A stretch of DNA of 64,000 nucleotides from Polyangiaceae bacterium (lineage in GTDB: Bacteria > Myxococcota_A > Polyangia > Polyangiales > Polyangiaceae). The notes under the pieces are model-generated. The model searched no databases and was not told where the DNA came from. It worked only from the letters and a program-made list of their open reading frames with translations. The DNA is taken from positions 1-64,000 of the forward strand of contig JADLEQ010000042.1 in the NCBI GenBank assembly GCA_020846005.1, in the 5' to 3' direction. This document shows positions 52,597 through 60,136 of the stretch, in pieces. Within the stretch, counting starts at the first letter, position 1; the number at the start of each line of letters is the position of its first letter. The translations under genes and the position numbers were made by a program.

Positions 52597-53703
52597 TCAC
52601 GAGCAGGGGAACAGCGCGTCGAGCGCCGCGATGACCCGGGCGGCGTCGACGGCATCGGCCGACTTGGCGAACTCCTCGCGGAGCGCGCTCGCGCTGCCCG
52701 GATCTCGGGCCGCGGCCTCTCGATCGAGCACACCGGCCAGAATCTTCGTGCTCTCCCAGGCGCCGTCACAGGGCAACGTCTGCACCCGCTGTCGTACGAC
52801 GAGCGCGATCCCGCGGAGGAGCGCGGTGTCGAGCTGGAGGCGCGCCTGATCTCGCAGCGCGAGGTTCGCGGCGGCGCCCGACGGGTTGTCGAGGTCGCGC
52901 CAGCAGCGCACCGCGAGCAGTCCGTCGATGACGCGGTCGTGCGCCGTCCGGCTGCGCGCGAGCACGTACCGGCCGAACCCGGCGGGCGCCTCGTCACGCT
53001 GCGTCCCGCCCGTGTACTTGGCCCACATGGAGTCGCAGTCCTTGGCGGCGGCGGCGGCGGACGTCGCCTCCTTGAAGATCGAGACGTAGAAGAACCAGAG
53101 CAGCGCGCCCTCGATCTTGCTGGCGTTCCCCACGGGATCGACGCCGTCGATCCCGGCCTGGAACGCCGCGTTGAGGATCGGGAGGATCTTCACCGGGCCC
53201 ACGCATCGATCGGGGTACGTGGCCTGCTCGGTCGCCGTCATGTCGCGACACGCCATCGGCGCGGCGGGGAAGTGCTCGTCCTCGCGGCGCACGACGCGCG
53301 ACTCGATGCCCTCGGGCTGCGTGTAGATCACCCGGGCGTCGAGGAAGTCCTGTGGCGACGGCACCTTGGTGCCGCCGAACCCGAGCCGAGCGGCGAGCTC
53401 CTCGAAGGCCGCGACGCGCCCCAGCGCGCCGATGCTCGGCTCAACGACGTGGTAGGTGTCGTCGTCCGAGATGCAGGCGGGCCAGGTGTCGGTGGCGGAG
53501 CCCTGGTCGCGCGGGCGGTAGTCCGTCGCGGCCGGCGCGCAGCCGGTCTCTTCGACGGGCACGAGCGCGCGGTCCGCTTCGCACGCCGTGCCGCCGCCAT
53601 CGCCCGCGTCGAGGTGGGTATCGGTGGCGGCCGGATCGTCGCCCTCGCAGGCAGGGGCGGCGGCGAGCAAGAGGGCGGCGAGGATCGAACGGGAGCTATA
53701 CAT
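52597..53703 (-). CDS. Lipoprotein of a TonB-receptor-linked uptake locus
   Basis: This 368-residue protein has a short signal and candidate lipobox (ALLLAAAPAC), a Gly/Asp linker and a helical body. The body includes INALLWFFYVSIFKEA-like EGALLWFFYVSIFKEA, a Cys/Trp pair in KDCDSMWAKYTGG and AHDRVIDGLLAVRCWRDLDN. I recognise the pattern only as a recurring lipoprotein beside TonB-dependent receptors; no domain name is assigned. It may be a surface partner of the receptor encoded 80 nt upstream on the same strand. Confidence 0.72.
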   Translation of the reverse strand: MYSSRSILAALLLAAAPACEGDDPAATDTHLDAGDGGGTACEADRALVPVEETGCAPAATDYRPRDQGSATDTWPACISDDDTYHVVEPSIGALGRVAAFEELAARLGFGGTKVPSPQDFLDARVIYTQPEGIESRVVRREDEHFPAAPMACRDMTATEQATYPDRCVGPVKILPILNAAFQAGIDGVDPVGNASKIEGALLWFFYVSIFKEATSAAAAAKDCDSMWAKYTGGTQRDEAPAGFGRYVLARSRTAHDRVIDGLLAVRCWRDLDNPSGAAANLALRDQARLQLDTALLRGIALVVRQRVQTLPCDGAWESTKILAGVLDREAAARDPGSASALREEFAKSADAVDAARVIAALDALFPCS

Positions 53704-53783
53704 GGGGGCTGCGCTGGGCGGTGGTGGACCCCGCTAGCACAGATCGGGGGCGCGCCGGTGACGGCGCCGAGCCGCCCTCGCCG

Positions 53784-56081
53784 TCACAGCCCGGACTCGA
53801 CGCTCGCGATCACGCCCCGGCCGGGGCCGTTCACGCTGGACCCGTGGTACCTGTACGCCGCGTCGCCCACGTTCTCGAGCACCACGCCGAGGATCAGGGC
53901 GCGGCGGATCCGCCAGCCGGCGCGCAGGTCGATCGCCACGAACCCGGGTGTCCCGCCCTCGGGGATGCGCGGGTCGCGCGTGTCCGTCGGCGCGAGCCGG
54001 TCCTGCCGCGTGGCCCAGCGGACGCCGCCACCCAGCCAGGTCGCGGGCGTGGGGGCCCAGCGGGTCTCTGCCGTCCCGTTGAGCGGTGGGATGCGCGAGA
54101 GCGGGACCCGCTCCGCGTAGGCGAGCGCCGGATCGGCCGGGCGCGCCGCCGGGTTCGGCCCGGAGCCGATCGCGTACGAGAGCGTGCCGCGCACGCTCAC
54201 CGCCGCGATCGGCGACGCCCGCGCCGACAGCTCGAAGCCGTCGATGATGGACGCGCCCCGCGTGTTGACGAGCTGGAAGCGTGACCACGACAGCAGACAC
54301 TGGGGCGTCGCCGGCGGGCACTCCGCGGCGGAGCGGAACGCCCGCGCGATCGAGTCGTGCATCACCGAGCGGAACGCCCATGCGTCGACCTCGAACGCGT
54401 CGCCCCTCCCGCGTACACCGACCTCGAACGTGTCGGCGCGCTCGGGCGCGAGCGCGGGGTTCTCGAACTGGAAGCCCGGGCCGCTCTGCTGGCGCGAGGT
54501 GAGGTCGTCGAGGTTGGGCGCGCGGAAGCTGCGGTCCCACGTCGCCACGAGCGCGAGGTGATCGGCGATCACCCGCCACTCCGCGCCGGCGTGCCCCGCC
54601 AGCGTGAGCCACGCGTCGTCTACCGGTCGCGAGCCGCTGCTCGGATCGCCCGGCGCCGCCGCCGCCGCGAGCCCGACGCGGCCCCCCCACCGGACCACGA
54701 CGCGGTCGTTCCACGAGACCTCCGGCGCGAGGTACGCGCCTCCCGTCGAGTAGCTCCCACCGTCCAAGTACTGCCCCCGCGAGAGCGGGAGGACGATGCC
54801 GAGGTCCGTGAACTCCGTCCACGCCTGCGATCCCACGTCGTCGTGATAGGCGTCTGCCCCGTACGTCAGGCGGCCGCGCCACCTGCCGCCGAGGGGCGCG
54901 TGCGCGGTGCCGAGCTTCGCGGTGACGCCGAACGTGTCCACGTCGTCGCGCCACAGGTTCCGGACGAACGACAGCGGGCGATCGAGCGTGCGACGCTCGT
55001 GCTGGCGCTGGTACGAGAGCGCGAGCTTCGACTCCCGGGCGAGGGCGCCGAGATCGCCCTCGTGCGCCACGTAGGCCAGCGAGCGGAATTGCTCATCGTA
55101 CTCGAGGCACTCCGAGCGCGGGGCGAACGGCGGCGGACACTGGTCCGTGCGCGGTGCGTCGTACTCCCGGTACGCGTAGACCGCCGCGACCGCGCGCGTG
55201 CGGGGGCTCGTGGCGGTCACGAGCCGCGCGTCGCCGGTGAGCTCGGAGAAGCCCGTCCCGAGCTGAGTGCGCCCGTCGCGCTCGAACGCCGGCACCTGCG
55301 GGATCGCGCCCGTGGTCGGGCTGCGCACGGGCCCGCCGCTCTCGAGCCGGCCCGCGTGGCGCCGGCCGACGCCTACGAGGGCGCGGACGTCCTGGCTCCA
55401 CTGCGTGTCGAGCTGGAAGCGGTGGGAGAAGTCCGAGTCCGCGCTCGCCCAGCGGAGCGAGGTGCGCGGGCGCACGCGCGGCCCGTCCGCCTCGAGATCG
55501 AGGCGGGGTTCGAGCGGGTCGGCGTCGATGACGCCGGCGATCGCGTCGGAGCCGTGCAGCGTGGACGCGCCGCCGCGAGTGACCTCGATCGCGTGGACGG
55601 ACTGCGCGTCGATGGTGAAGAAGTATTGGTTCGGCCCTTGCCTCCACGTGCTGGTGTTCAACCGGATGCCGTCGAAGGTCACCAGCGTCTGCTGTCCGGT
55701 GCGTCCGCGGAGGTACGGCGAGCCTTGCCCGTGCCCGGACTGCTGCACGTAGACGCCGGGCTCCCAGCGGAGCGCGTCCGGGGCGCTCCTCGGCAGCCGC
55801 TCCTCCAGCTCCGCGCGCGTCACGCGGGACGACGCGCGCGCGTCGCCGCTCGCGCTGGTGCGGTCGCGGTCGGTCACCTCGATCTCCGTGACCTCGCGCT
55901 CGCGCACGGGAAGAGGCTCCGCGGGCGAGCCTGCGGCGCGGGATCGTCCCGGCGACGGCGCCTCGCCCCCGTCCGCGCGGGCGCCCGCGGCGGTCGCGAA
56001 CGAGACGGCCCACGCCCCGGCCACGGCGATGACGAGCGCGAGCTTCGGCCCCGGGGGCTCGGTGTCGCGGTCCGGAGGCAT
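53784..56081 (-). CDS. TonB-dependent outer-membrane receptor
   Basis: This 765-residue receptor has a signal peptide (ALVIAVAGAWAVSFATAAGARA), a TonB-box-like EVTEIEVTD, a plug domain (RWEPGVYVQQSGHGQGSPYLRG, TLVTFDGIRLNTS, AIEVTRGGASTLHGSDAIAGVI) and a 22-strand-type barrel. It lacks a terminal Phe and ends in VESGL, a minor departure from the usual C-terminal signature. Cobalamin or iron-chelate import is likely because a BtuF-like protein and a surface lipoprotein are encoded nearby. The start at 56081 is chosen for the signal peptide; a GTG at 56129 is possible. No cobalamin riboswitch was found upstream. Confidence 0.9.
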   Translation of the reverse strand: MPPDRDTEPPGPKLALVIAVAGAWAVSFATAAGARADGGEAPSPGRSRAAGSPAEPLPVREREVTEIEVTDRDRTSASGDARASSRVTRAELEERLPRSAPDALRWEPGVYVQQSGHGQGSPYLRGRTGQQTLVTFDGIRLNTSTWRQGPNQYFFTIDAQSVHAIEVTRGGASTLHGSDAIAGVIDADPLEPRLDLEADGPRVRPRTSLRWASADSDFSHRFQLDTQWSQDVRALVGVGRRHAGRLESGGPVRSPTTGAIPQVPAFERDGRTQLGTGFSELTGDARLVTATSPRTRAVAAVYAYREYDAPRTDQCPPPFAPRSECLEYDEQFRSLAYVAHEGDLGALARESKLALSYQRQHERRTLDRPLSFVRNLWRDDVDTFGVTAKLGTAHAPLGGRWRGRLTYGADAYHDDVGSQAWTEFTDLGIVLPLSRGQYLDGGSYSTGGAYLAPEVSWNDRVVVRWGGRVGLAAAAAPGDPSSGSRPVDDAWLTLAGHAGAEWRVIADHLALVATWDRSFRAPNLDDLTSRQQSGPGFQFENPALAPERADTFEVGVRGRGDAFEVDAWAFRSVMHDSIARAFRSAAECPPATPQCLLSWSRFQLVNTRGASIIDGFELSARASPIAAVSVRGTLSYAIGSGPNPAARPADPALAYAERVPLSRIPPLNGTAETRWAPTPATWLGGGVRWATRQDRLAPTDTRDPRIPEGGTPGFVAIDLRAGWRIRRALILGVVLENVGDAAYRYHGSSVNGPGRGVIASVESGL

Positions 56082-56937
56082 CGGTGGGAGCGTACCGACG
56101 ATCTTGGAATTCGTCGGGCGTCCCCCCACTACCAGCTGGTGGCCGAGCGTTCACGGCCACTCCCCGCGCGAGCTCGTCCCATGCCCCGCTCCACCCCCAC
56201 CGCTCCCCTCGTGGGCTCCGGGCTCATCCTGGGAGCCCCTAGAGCCGGCTCGACCCTCCCCGGCAGGGCGGGGTCGCGCCCGCCCTTCCCCTCCCACGCG
56301 GGGCCGCTCTCGCTGGAAATCACGTGCAGGAGCGGCCGCCGGGGCCTCGACGTGCGGCGGGATCGGCCGCAGGATCGCCCCGTCCCGAGCCTCCCGCACC
56401 GGGTCACCAGCGCGCAGGCCGGTCCGCGCTCCGGCGGCGGAGGCCGTGCGCCGAGCTCTCCGTTCCGCGGATGCAAGTCCCCTCGTATCGATCCGTTTCC
56501 GCTGCCCGGGCGTGGCGCCGCCGGCCGCCGCCGCGCGACGGCCGAGCGCGCCCTCACGGCCGCGAGCGGAGCCTCTGCGCGACAGCCCGCTGGAAAGTCG
56601 GGCCGTTCACGGTTAGGCCTGGGTCACCCGGCACCGGGAGGAGGCCCCGCCCCCGCCCCGCCGGCCGTCGGCGCTCCGTGGCAACCCGGTCCCCGGCGCA
56701 ACGGCGCGGCCCGCGACGGCCCTCATCACCATCGCGGTAGCCCTGATCCTGACCACCCGATCCCTCACCACCCGATCCCTCACCACCCGATCCCTCACCA
56801 CCCGATCCTTCACCACCCGATCCCTCACCACCCGATCCCTCATCACCCGATCCCGAACCGGCGAGCCCGCGCCACGGACCCCACCCCCGCCGCCAGCTCC
56901 TCCTCCACGTCGAGGGGGGCCGGCCGAACCTTGGGGC
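56082..56937. other. 856-nt intergenic region between divergent genes
   Basis: This stretch separates the TonB receptor (minus) from the CsoR-fold gene (plus). Open frames on both strands are Arg/Pro/Gly-rich and lack motifs. Its notable content is a 15-bp minisatellite (56747-56851). The receptor's promoter must lie at its left end but could not be defined. Confidence 0.5.
56747..56851. repeat. 15-bp minisatellite with G-quadruplex potential
   Basis: Six tandem copies of ccctcaccacccgat (56762-56851), preceded by one degenerate copy, run without interruption. On the minus strand each unit reads atcgggtggtgaggg, giving paired GGG runs spaced 6 and 3 nt apart. This satisfies the G3-N1-7 quadruplex rule across neighbouring copies. 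Copy 4 has lost one run. Confidence 0.9.
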
Positions 56938-56966
56938 TTGGCAAGTCGAACCGGCCGTGATGAAAT
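56938..56966 (+). promoter_or_regulatory. Sigma-70-type promoter of the CsoR-fold gene
   Basis: TTGGCA (56938-56943), a 17-nt spacer and TGAAAT (56961-56966) match 5/6 and 4/6 of the -35 and -10 consensus with ideal spacing. Predicted initiation is near 56973, about 38 nt before the ATG. The region is AT-rich relative to its surroundings, as expected for a promoter. Confidence 0.5.
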
Positions 56967-57010
56967 GTTAGCGCGCGACACTCGATTTCTCGCGCAGAAA
57001 AGGAAAGAGC

Positions 57011-57343
57011 ATGGCAACCGTCAACGCACGTCGCACCCCGAAGACCGAGCGCCGAGCCCCCGCGAAGGCCGCGCCCGTGGAGGTCGAAGACAAGCGCGCG
57101 AGCATTCGCCGCTTGGCTCGGATCGAAGGCCAGGTCCGCGGCCTCATGCGGATGTTGGAGGAAGGTCGTTCGAGCGGCGAGGTGCTCATCCAGGTGAGCT
57201 CCGTCCAGCAGGCGCTCCGCTCCGTCGCGCGCGAGCAGCTCCACTCCCAGGCCCGCGCCGCGCTGCGCGGTAGCTACACCGCTGACAAGGCGGACCAGGT
57301 GATCGGCGACATGCTCGAGCACGCGTTCCGTCACGCGCGCTGA
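57011..57343 (+). CDS. CsoR/FrmR-fold protein lacking the metal ligands
   Basis: This 110-residue protein has a basic N-terminal extension of about 28 residues, then the CsoR/RcnR/FrmR core (IRRLARIEGQVRGLMRMLEEGR, QVSSVQQALRSVARE, DKADQVIGDMLEHAF). CsoR proteins bind Cu(I) through Cys-His-Cys; aligned by eye, the three positions here are Ser55, Gln80 and Ala84, so the metal site is lost, with only His78 nearby. The fold's DNA-binding and tetramer role could be kept with another trigger. The AAGGAAAG Shine-Dalgarno sits before the ATG. It is convergent with the BtuF-like gene. Confidence 0.8.
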   Translation: MATVNARRTPKTERRAPAKAAPVEVEDKRASIRRLARIEGQVRGLMRMLEEGRSSGEVLIQVSSVQQALRSVAREQLHSQARAALRGSYTADKADQVIGDMLEHAFRHAR

Positions 57344-57364
57344 GCCACCTCCCGCGTTTCCTTT

Positions 57365-58264
57365 TCATCCTGGTGTCGGCTCGACGCCGAGCGCGCGAAG
57401 CTCGGCGGCGAGCCGCCCCACCAGATCGAGGATGCGCGGTCCGTTGGAGTAGGCCTCACCGCCCGGCACGGCTCCGACTCGCGCGTCGCGCACTGCGCGC
57501 AGGGATCGCAGGTGGCGCCACTCGTTGGCGACCACGCTGCGGTCCGCCGTAGTGCCGGACGCGCCCGTCAGCACCAGGATGGCGTCCGGGTCGAGCGCGA
57601 GGACGCGCTCGAGCGACAGCCGCGGCACGCCCTCGGCGTCGTCCGGCACCGCGTTCTCGGCGCCGGCCGCCTCGAGCGCCGCGCCGTGCACCGAGCCACG
57701 GCGGATGTAGACGATGTCGGTCGGGGCGCCGGCCGCGTAGCGGAGCACCAGGAGCACGCGCGGCGCGCCCGGGCGCGGCCGGCGCGAGAGCTCGCTCGAG
57801 AGCCGCGCCGCCAGCGCGTCTGCCTCGGGCACCCGACCCGTCAGCGCTCCGAGCTCGCGCGTGCTGGAGGCGATCTCCTGGACCGTGAGCCAGGGGAGCA
57901 GGACGGTGCGTGCGATCCGCGCCAGCTCCTCCTCGCGCGCCGCGCGGATCTGCTCGCCGACCACCAGCGTGGGGCGCGCGGCGACGATGCGCTCGTGATC
58001 CGGGCGCAGCGCGGAGCCGACGCGTGGCAGCGCGCGAGCGGCCTCGGGGTGCTCCGAGTAGTCGTCGACCGCGACGACCTGTCCCCCCGCGCCGATGGCG
58101 AAGAGCGTCTCCGTCAGCGCCGGGCTGAGCGCGACGATGCGCGCCGTCGAGCTGACGGCCCCGGGCGACGCCGCGCCCGCGCCGCCCAGCCGCGCCGCCG
58201 CCACGATCGCAGCGACGAGCGCCGCCACGACCAGCGCGATCCCGACGGCCGGACGCGCGCTCAC
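57365..58264 (-). CDS. BtuF-like ABC-transporter substrate-binding protein
   Basis: This 299-residue periplasmic or lipid-anchored protein has a hydrophobic N-terminal signal or anchor (GIALVVAALVAAIVAAA). The Fe-B12 periplasmic-binding fold starts with RIVALSPALTETLFAIGAGGQVVAVDDYSEHPEA and continues with PRVGS...ERIVAARPTLVVG, PDAILVLTG and NGPRILDLVGRLA. It resembles cobalamin binder BtuF, and other iron-chelate binders are possible. The start GTG at 58264 overlaps the stop of the surface-protein gene (GTGA), indicating coupling. No ABC permease or ATPase gene is in the window, so the transporter must be elsewhere or downstream components are lacking. Confidence 0.88.
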   Translation of the reverse strand: MSARPAVGIALVVAALVAAIVAAARLGGAGAASPGAVSSTARIVALSPALTETLFAIGAGGQVVAVDDYSEHPEAARALPRVGSALRPDHERIVAARPTLVVGEQIRAAREEELARIARTVLLPWLTVQEIASSTRELGALTGRVPEADALAARLSSELSRRPRPGAPRVLLVLRYAAGAPTDIVYIRRGSVHGAALEAAGAENAVPDDAEGVPRLSLERVLALDPDAILVLTGASGTTADRSVVANEWRHLRSLRAVRDARVGAVPGGEAYSNGPRILDLVGRLAAELRALGVEPTPG

Positions 58265-59106
58265 GGGCACTCGGCGTTCACGATCGCGATGGCGTCGAGA
58301 TCGAACACGGCGCTGTCCGTGTCGACGTCTTCCACCCGCACGTAGCGCGCGCGCTGCAGGCCCAGCGTCGAGAGGTCGAAGGCGTCGCCGCCCGACTCCG
58401 TCGGATCGAGCGGGTCCGCGCCCCCGGTGTCGCCGTTGGCGTGCACCGGCGACACGCCCGCGCACCCCATGTACGGCGCGGCCGTCGCCGCGCAGTCGAA
58501 GGCGTGCCACGTGACGCCGTCGTCGCTGACGGACACGCGCCCCGGCTCCACGTACGGCCGCGTCTCGTCGCCGCCGATCCAGAACGGGTTCTCGAACACG
58601 ACGAGATCGGCGCCGGGGCCGTCGACGATCGCGTTGCCCTCCGCCTCCAGCACGATCCACCCGCCGTGCCCGAGCGAGCAGACGTCCGTCGATCCTGCGC
58701 AGCACCCCCCGCCGCGCGGAGGCCCGAGCACCACCCCCGGCAGCAGCTCCTGCCCGAACGCCTGCCCGGGGCCGAAGCCCGTCGCGACGACGCGTGTGGC
58801 GAAACGAGGCGCGAGCGCCGCGCAGCCCGCGGCCGCGTCGCCGCCGGCCGCGCCGTCGCCCGCCGCGCCGTCGCCCGCCGCGCCGTCGCCCGCCGCGCCG
58901 TCGCCCGCCGCGCCGGCCGCCGCACCCGCGTCGGCGCCGGAGTCGGTGGGCGCGGGGGCGCCGCCCGCGCCGCCCGGCCCCGCGCCCGCCCGGCCACCCG
59001 CCCCCACGCCAGAGTCGACGCCGCCCTCACGATCCAGGGGATCTCCCCCGCAGCCAGCCCAGAGCAGCGCGGCCGCCGCTGCGGTCGCCAGGTCGCACCA
59101 GTTCAT
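58261..59106 (-). CDS. Cell-surface lipoprotein of a cobalamin/iron-uptake-type locus
   Basis: This 281-residue lipoprotein has a signal and lipobox (AAALLWAGC), a Gly/Ala linker containing a GDGAA repeat, then a compact beta-rich domain with conserved-looking blocks: LGHGGWIVLEAEGNAIVDGPGADLVVFENPFWIGG, YVEPGRVSVSDDGVTWHAFDC and SGGDAFDLSTLGLQRARYVRVED. Surface proteins with such a 'xGPGADxVVFEN' and 'VSxDGxxW' pattern recur beside cobalamin uptake genes in other phyla, so a surface B12-binding role is plausible but inferred. The Shine-Dalgarno GGAG lies before the ATG. Translationally coupled to the BtuF-like gene. Confidence 0.78.
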   Translation of the reverse strand: MNWCDLATAAAAALLWAGCGGDPLDREGGVDSGVGAGGRAGAGPGGAGGAPAPTDSGADAGAAAGAAGDGAAGDGAAGDGAAGDGAAGGDAAAGCAALAPRFATRVVATGFGPGQAFGQELLPGVVLGPPRGGGCCAGSTDVCSLGHGGWIVLEAEGNAIVDGPGADLVVFENPFWIGGDETRPYVEPGRVSVSDDGVTWHAFDCAATAAPYMGCAGVSPVHANGDTGGADPLDPTESGGDAFDLSTLGLQRARYVRVEDVDTDSAVFDLDAIAIVNAECP

Positions 59107-59513
59107 CGGGACTCCAGTGAGCGAGACTCGCGCTCGAGCAGGACGAACCCCGGGGCCATCCCGGGGGTCTCGGCGCGGTTTCCGACTCCCGCAGGGCGCC
59201 CGAGGCTCCCGGCGGTCACGGTGGCGGCTCCGTGCCGGTCTCTCACCGGCTTCCCGGCGGCGGCTAGCGCCGCCGCCCCATGTGGGCGTCCAAGACAGCG
59301 CGGACTAGAGCACGCCGCCTGCCTCGCCGCAACGCGTCCGCCCCCCCCGGCCGCCCTTGACTCCGACCTGAGCGTCCGGCATACCACCCGCCCCCGAGCG
59401 CCGCCCGGCGTCGGAGGTCGTGCCCGCGCTCCCCCCCGCGGCACGGTTCTCCAGCAGCTCGGATCCCCCGCAGCTCAGATCCCCCGCAGCTCAGATCCCC
59501 AGCGGAGCCGACC
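59107..59513. other. 407-nt divergent intergenic region upstream of rpmI
   Basis: No gene is supported. It contains two hairpins, GCCGGT/ACCGGC (59234-59250) and GGCGGCGGC/GCCGCCGCC with a TAGC loop (59256-59277), and a three-copy 16-bp repeat that abuts the rpmI ribosome-binding site. It may carry the promoter and a leader of the rpmI-rplT operon, by analogy with L20 autoregulation in other bacteria. Confidence 0.5.
59455..59502. repeat. Three tandem 16-bp repeats next to the rpmI start
   Basis: cagctcggatcccccg (59455-59470), cagctcagatcccccg (59471-59486) and cagctcagatccccag (59487-59502) end 11 nt before the rpmI ATG, directly in front of its GGAG Shine-Dalgarno. Each has a potential short stem around gatc/ggatcc. 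A translational control role is possible, since the copies lie in the mRNA leader. Confidence 0.7.
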
Positions 59514-59711
59514 ATGCCGAAGATGAAGACCAACCGTGCGGCCGCCAAGCGCTTCAAGCTCTCGGGCTCGGGGCGCGTCCGGCGCCCGAAGTGCGGGCTC
59601 CAGCACAACATGATCGGCAAGTCGCGCACGCGCCGTCGGCGACTGCGCGACAACGCCATGGTCTCGCCCGAGCTCGCTGGGCGGATCAAGATCCTCCTCC
59701 CCTACGGCTGA
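59514..59711 (+). CDS. rpmI: 50S ribosomal protein L35
   Basis: This 65-residue protein has the complete L35 pattern (MPKMKTNRAAAKRFKLSGSG, GKSRTRRRRLRDN, KILLPYG). It is the first gene of rpmI-rplT and is preceded by a GGAG Shine-Dalgarno and a triple 16-bp repeat. It binds the large ribosomal subunit. infC, its usual upstream neighbour, is not in the window. Confidence 0.96.
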   Translation: MPKMKTNRAAAKRFKLSGSGRVRRPKCGLQHNMIGKSRTRRRRLRDNAMVSPELAGRIKILLPYG

Positions 59712-59732
59712 TCCCACCGGAGTCCGTTCCCC

Positions 59733-60110
59733 ATGACCCGCGTCAAGAGAGGCGTCACCGCCCACCGCCGCCACCGCCGAGTCCTCCAGCAGACGGAGGG
59801 CTTCTGGGGTGGCCGGAAGAACCGCTACCGCCAGGCGATGCGCGTGCTGTGGAAGTCGTGGCAGTACGCCTACGTCGGCCGCAAGCTCCGCAAGCGCGAC
59901 TTCCGCAAGCTCTGGATCGCGCGGATCAACGCCGCGTGCCGCGTGAACGGGACCACGTACTCGCGCCTGATCCACGCGCTCGCGACGAGCGGCATCGCGC
60001 TCGATCGCAAGGTGCTCGCGGACTTGGCCGTCCGCGACGCGCCGGCCTTCAAGAAGCTCACCGAGCTCGTCGCGGCTCCCGCCGGGCGAGCCGCAGCGTC
60101 GGGCGCCTGA
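59733..60110 (+). CDS. rplT: 50S ribosomal protein L20
   Basis: This 125-residue L20 has the signature MTRVKRGVTAHRRHRRVL, YRQAMRVLWKSWQYAYVGRK, RINAACRVNGTTYSRLIHAL and DLAVRDAPAFKKL. It starts 21 nt after rpmI. L20 is an early 23S rRNA assembly protein and in other bacteria represses its own operon through a leader structure. The C-terminal tail of about 12 residues is Ala/Gly-rich and slightly longer than usual. Confidence 0.97.
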   Translation: MTRVKRGVTAHRRHRRVLQQTEGFWGGRKNRYRQAMRVLWKSWQYAYVGRKLRKRDFRKLWIARINAACRVNGTTYSRLIHALATSGIALDRKVLADLAVRDAPAFKKLTELVAAPAGRAAASGA

Positions 60111-60136
60111 GCTCCGGCGCGAGCGGTCCGCCCCGC

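Noticed and set aside
56461-56500. A T-arm-like sequence (GGATGCAAGTCC) suggesting a tRNA
   Set aside because: The flanking bases do not form a T stem, and no acceptor or anticodon stems pair around it.
56101-56700. Possible cobalamin riboswitch upstream of the TonB receptor or the CsoR-fold gene
   Set aside because: Neither strand shows the conserved GCCACTG box with the paired GGGAA element. A covariance search could still find a diverged one.
56747-56851. Tandem repeats as a CRISPR array
   Set aside because: Units are directly adjacent with no spacers and only 15 bp long, and no cas genes are present.
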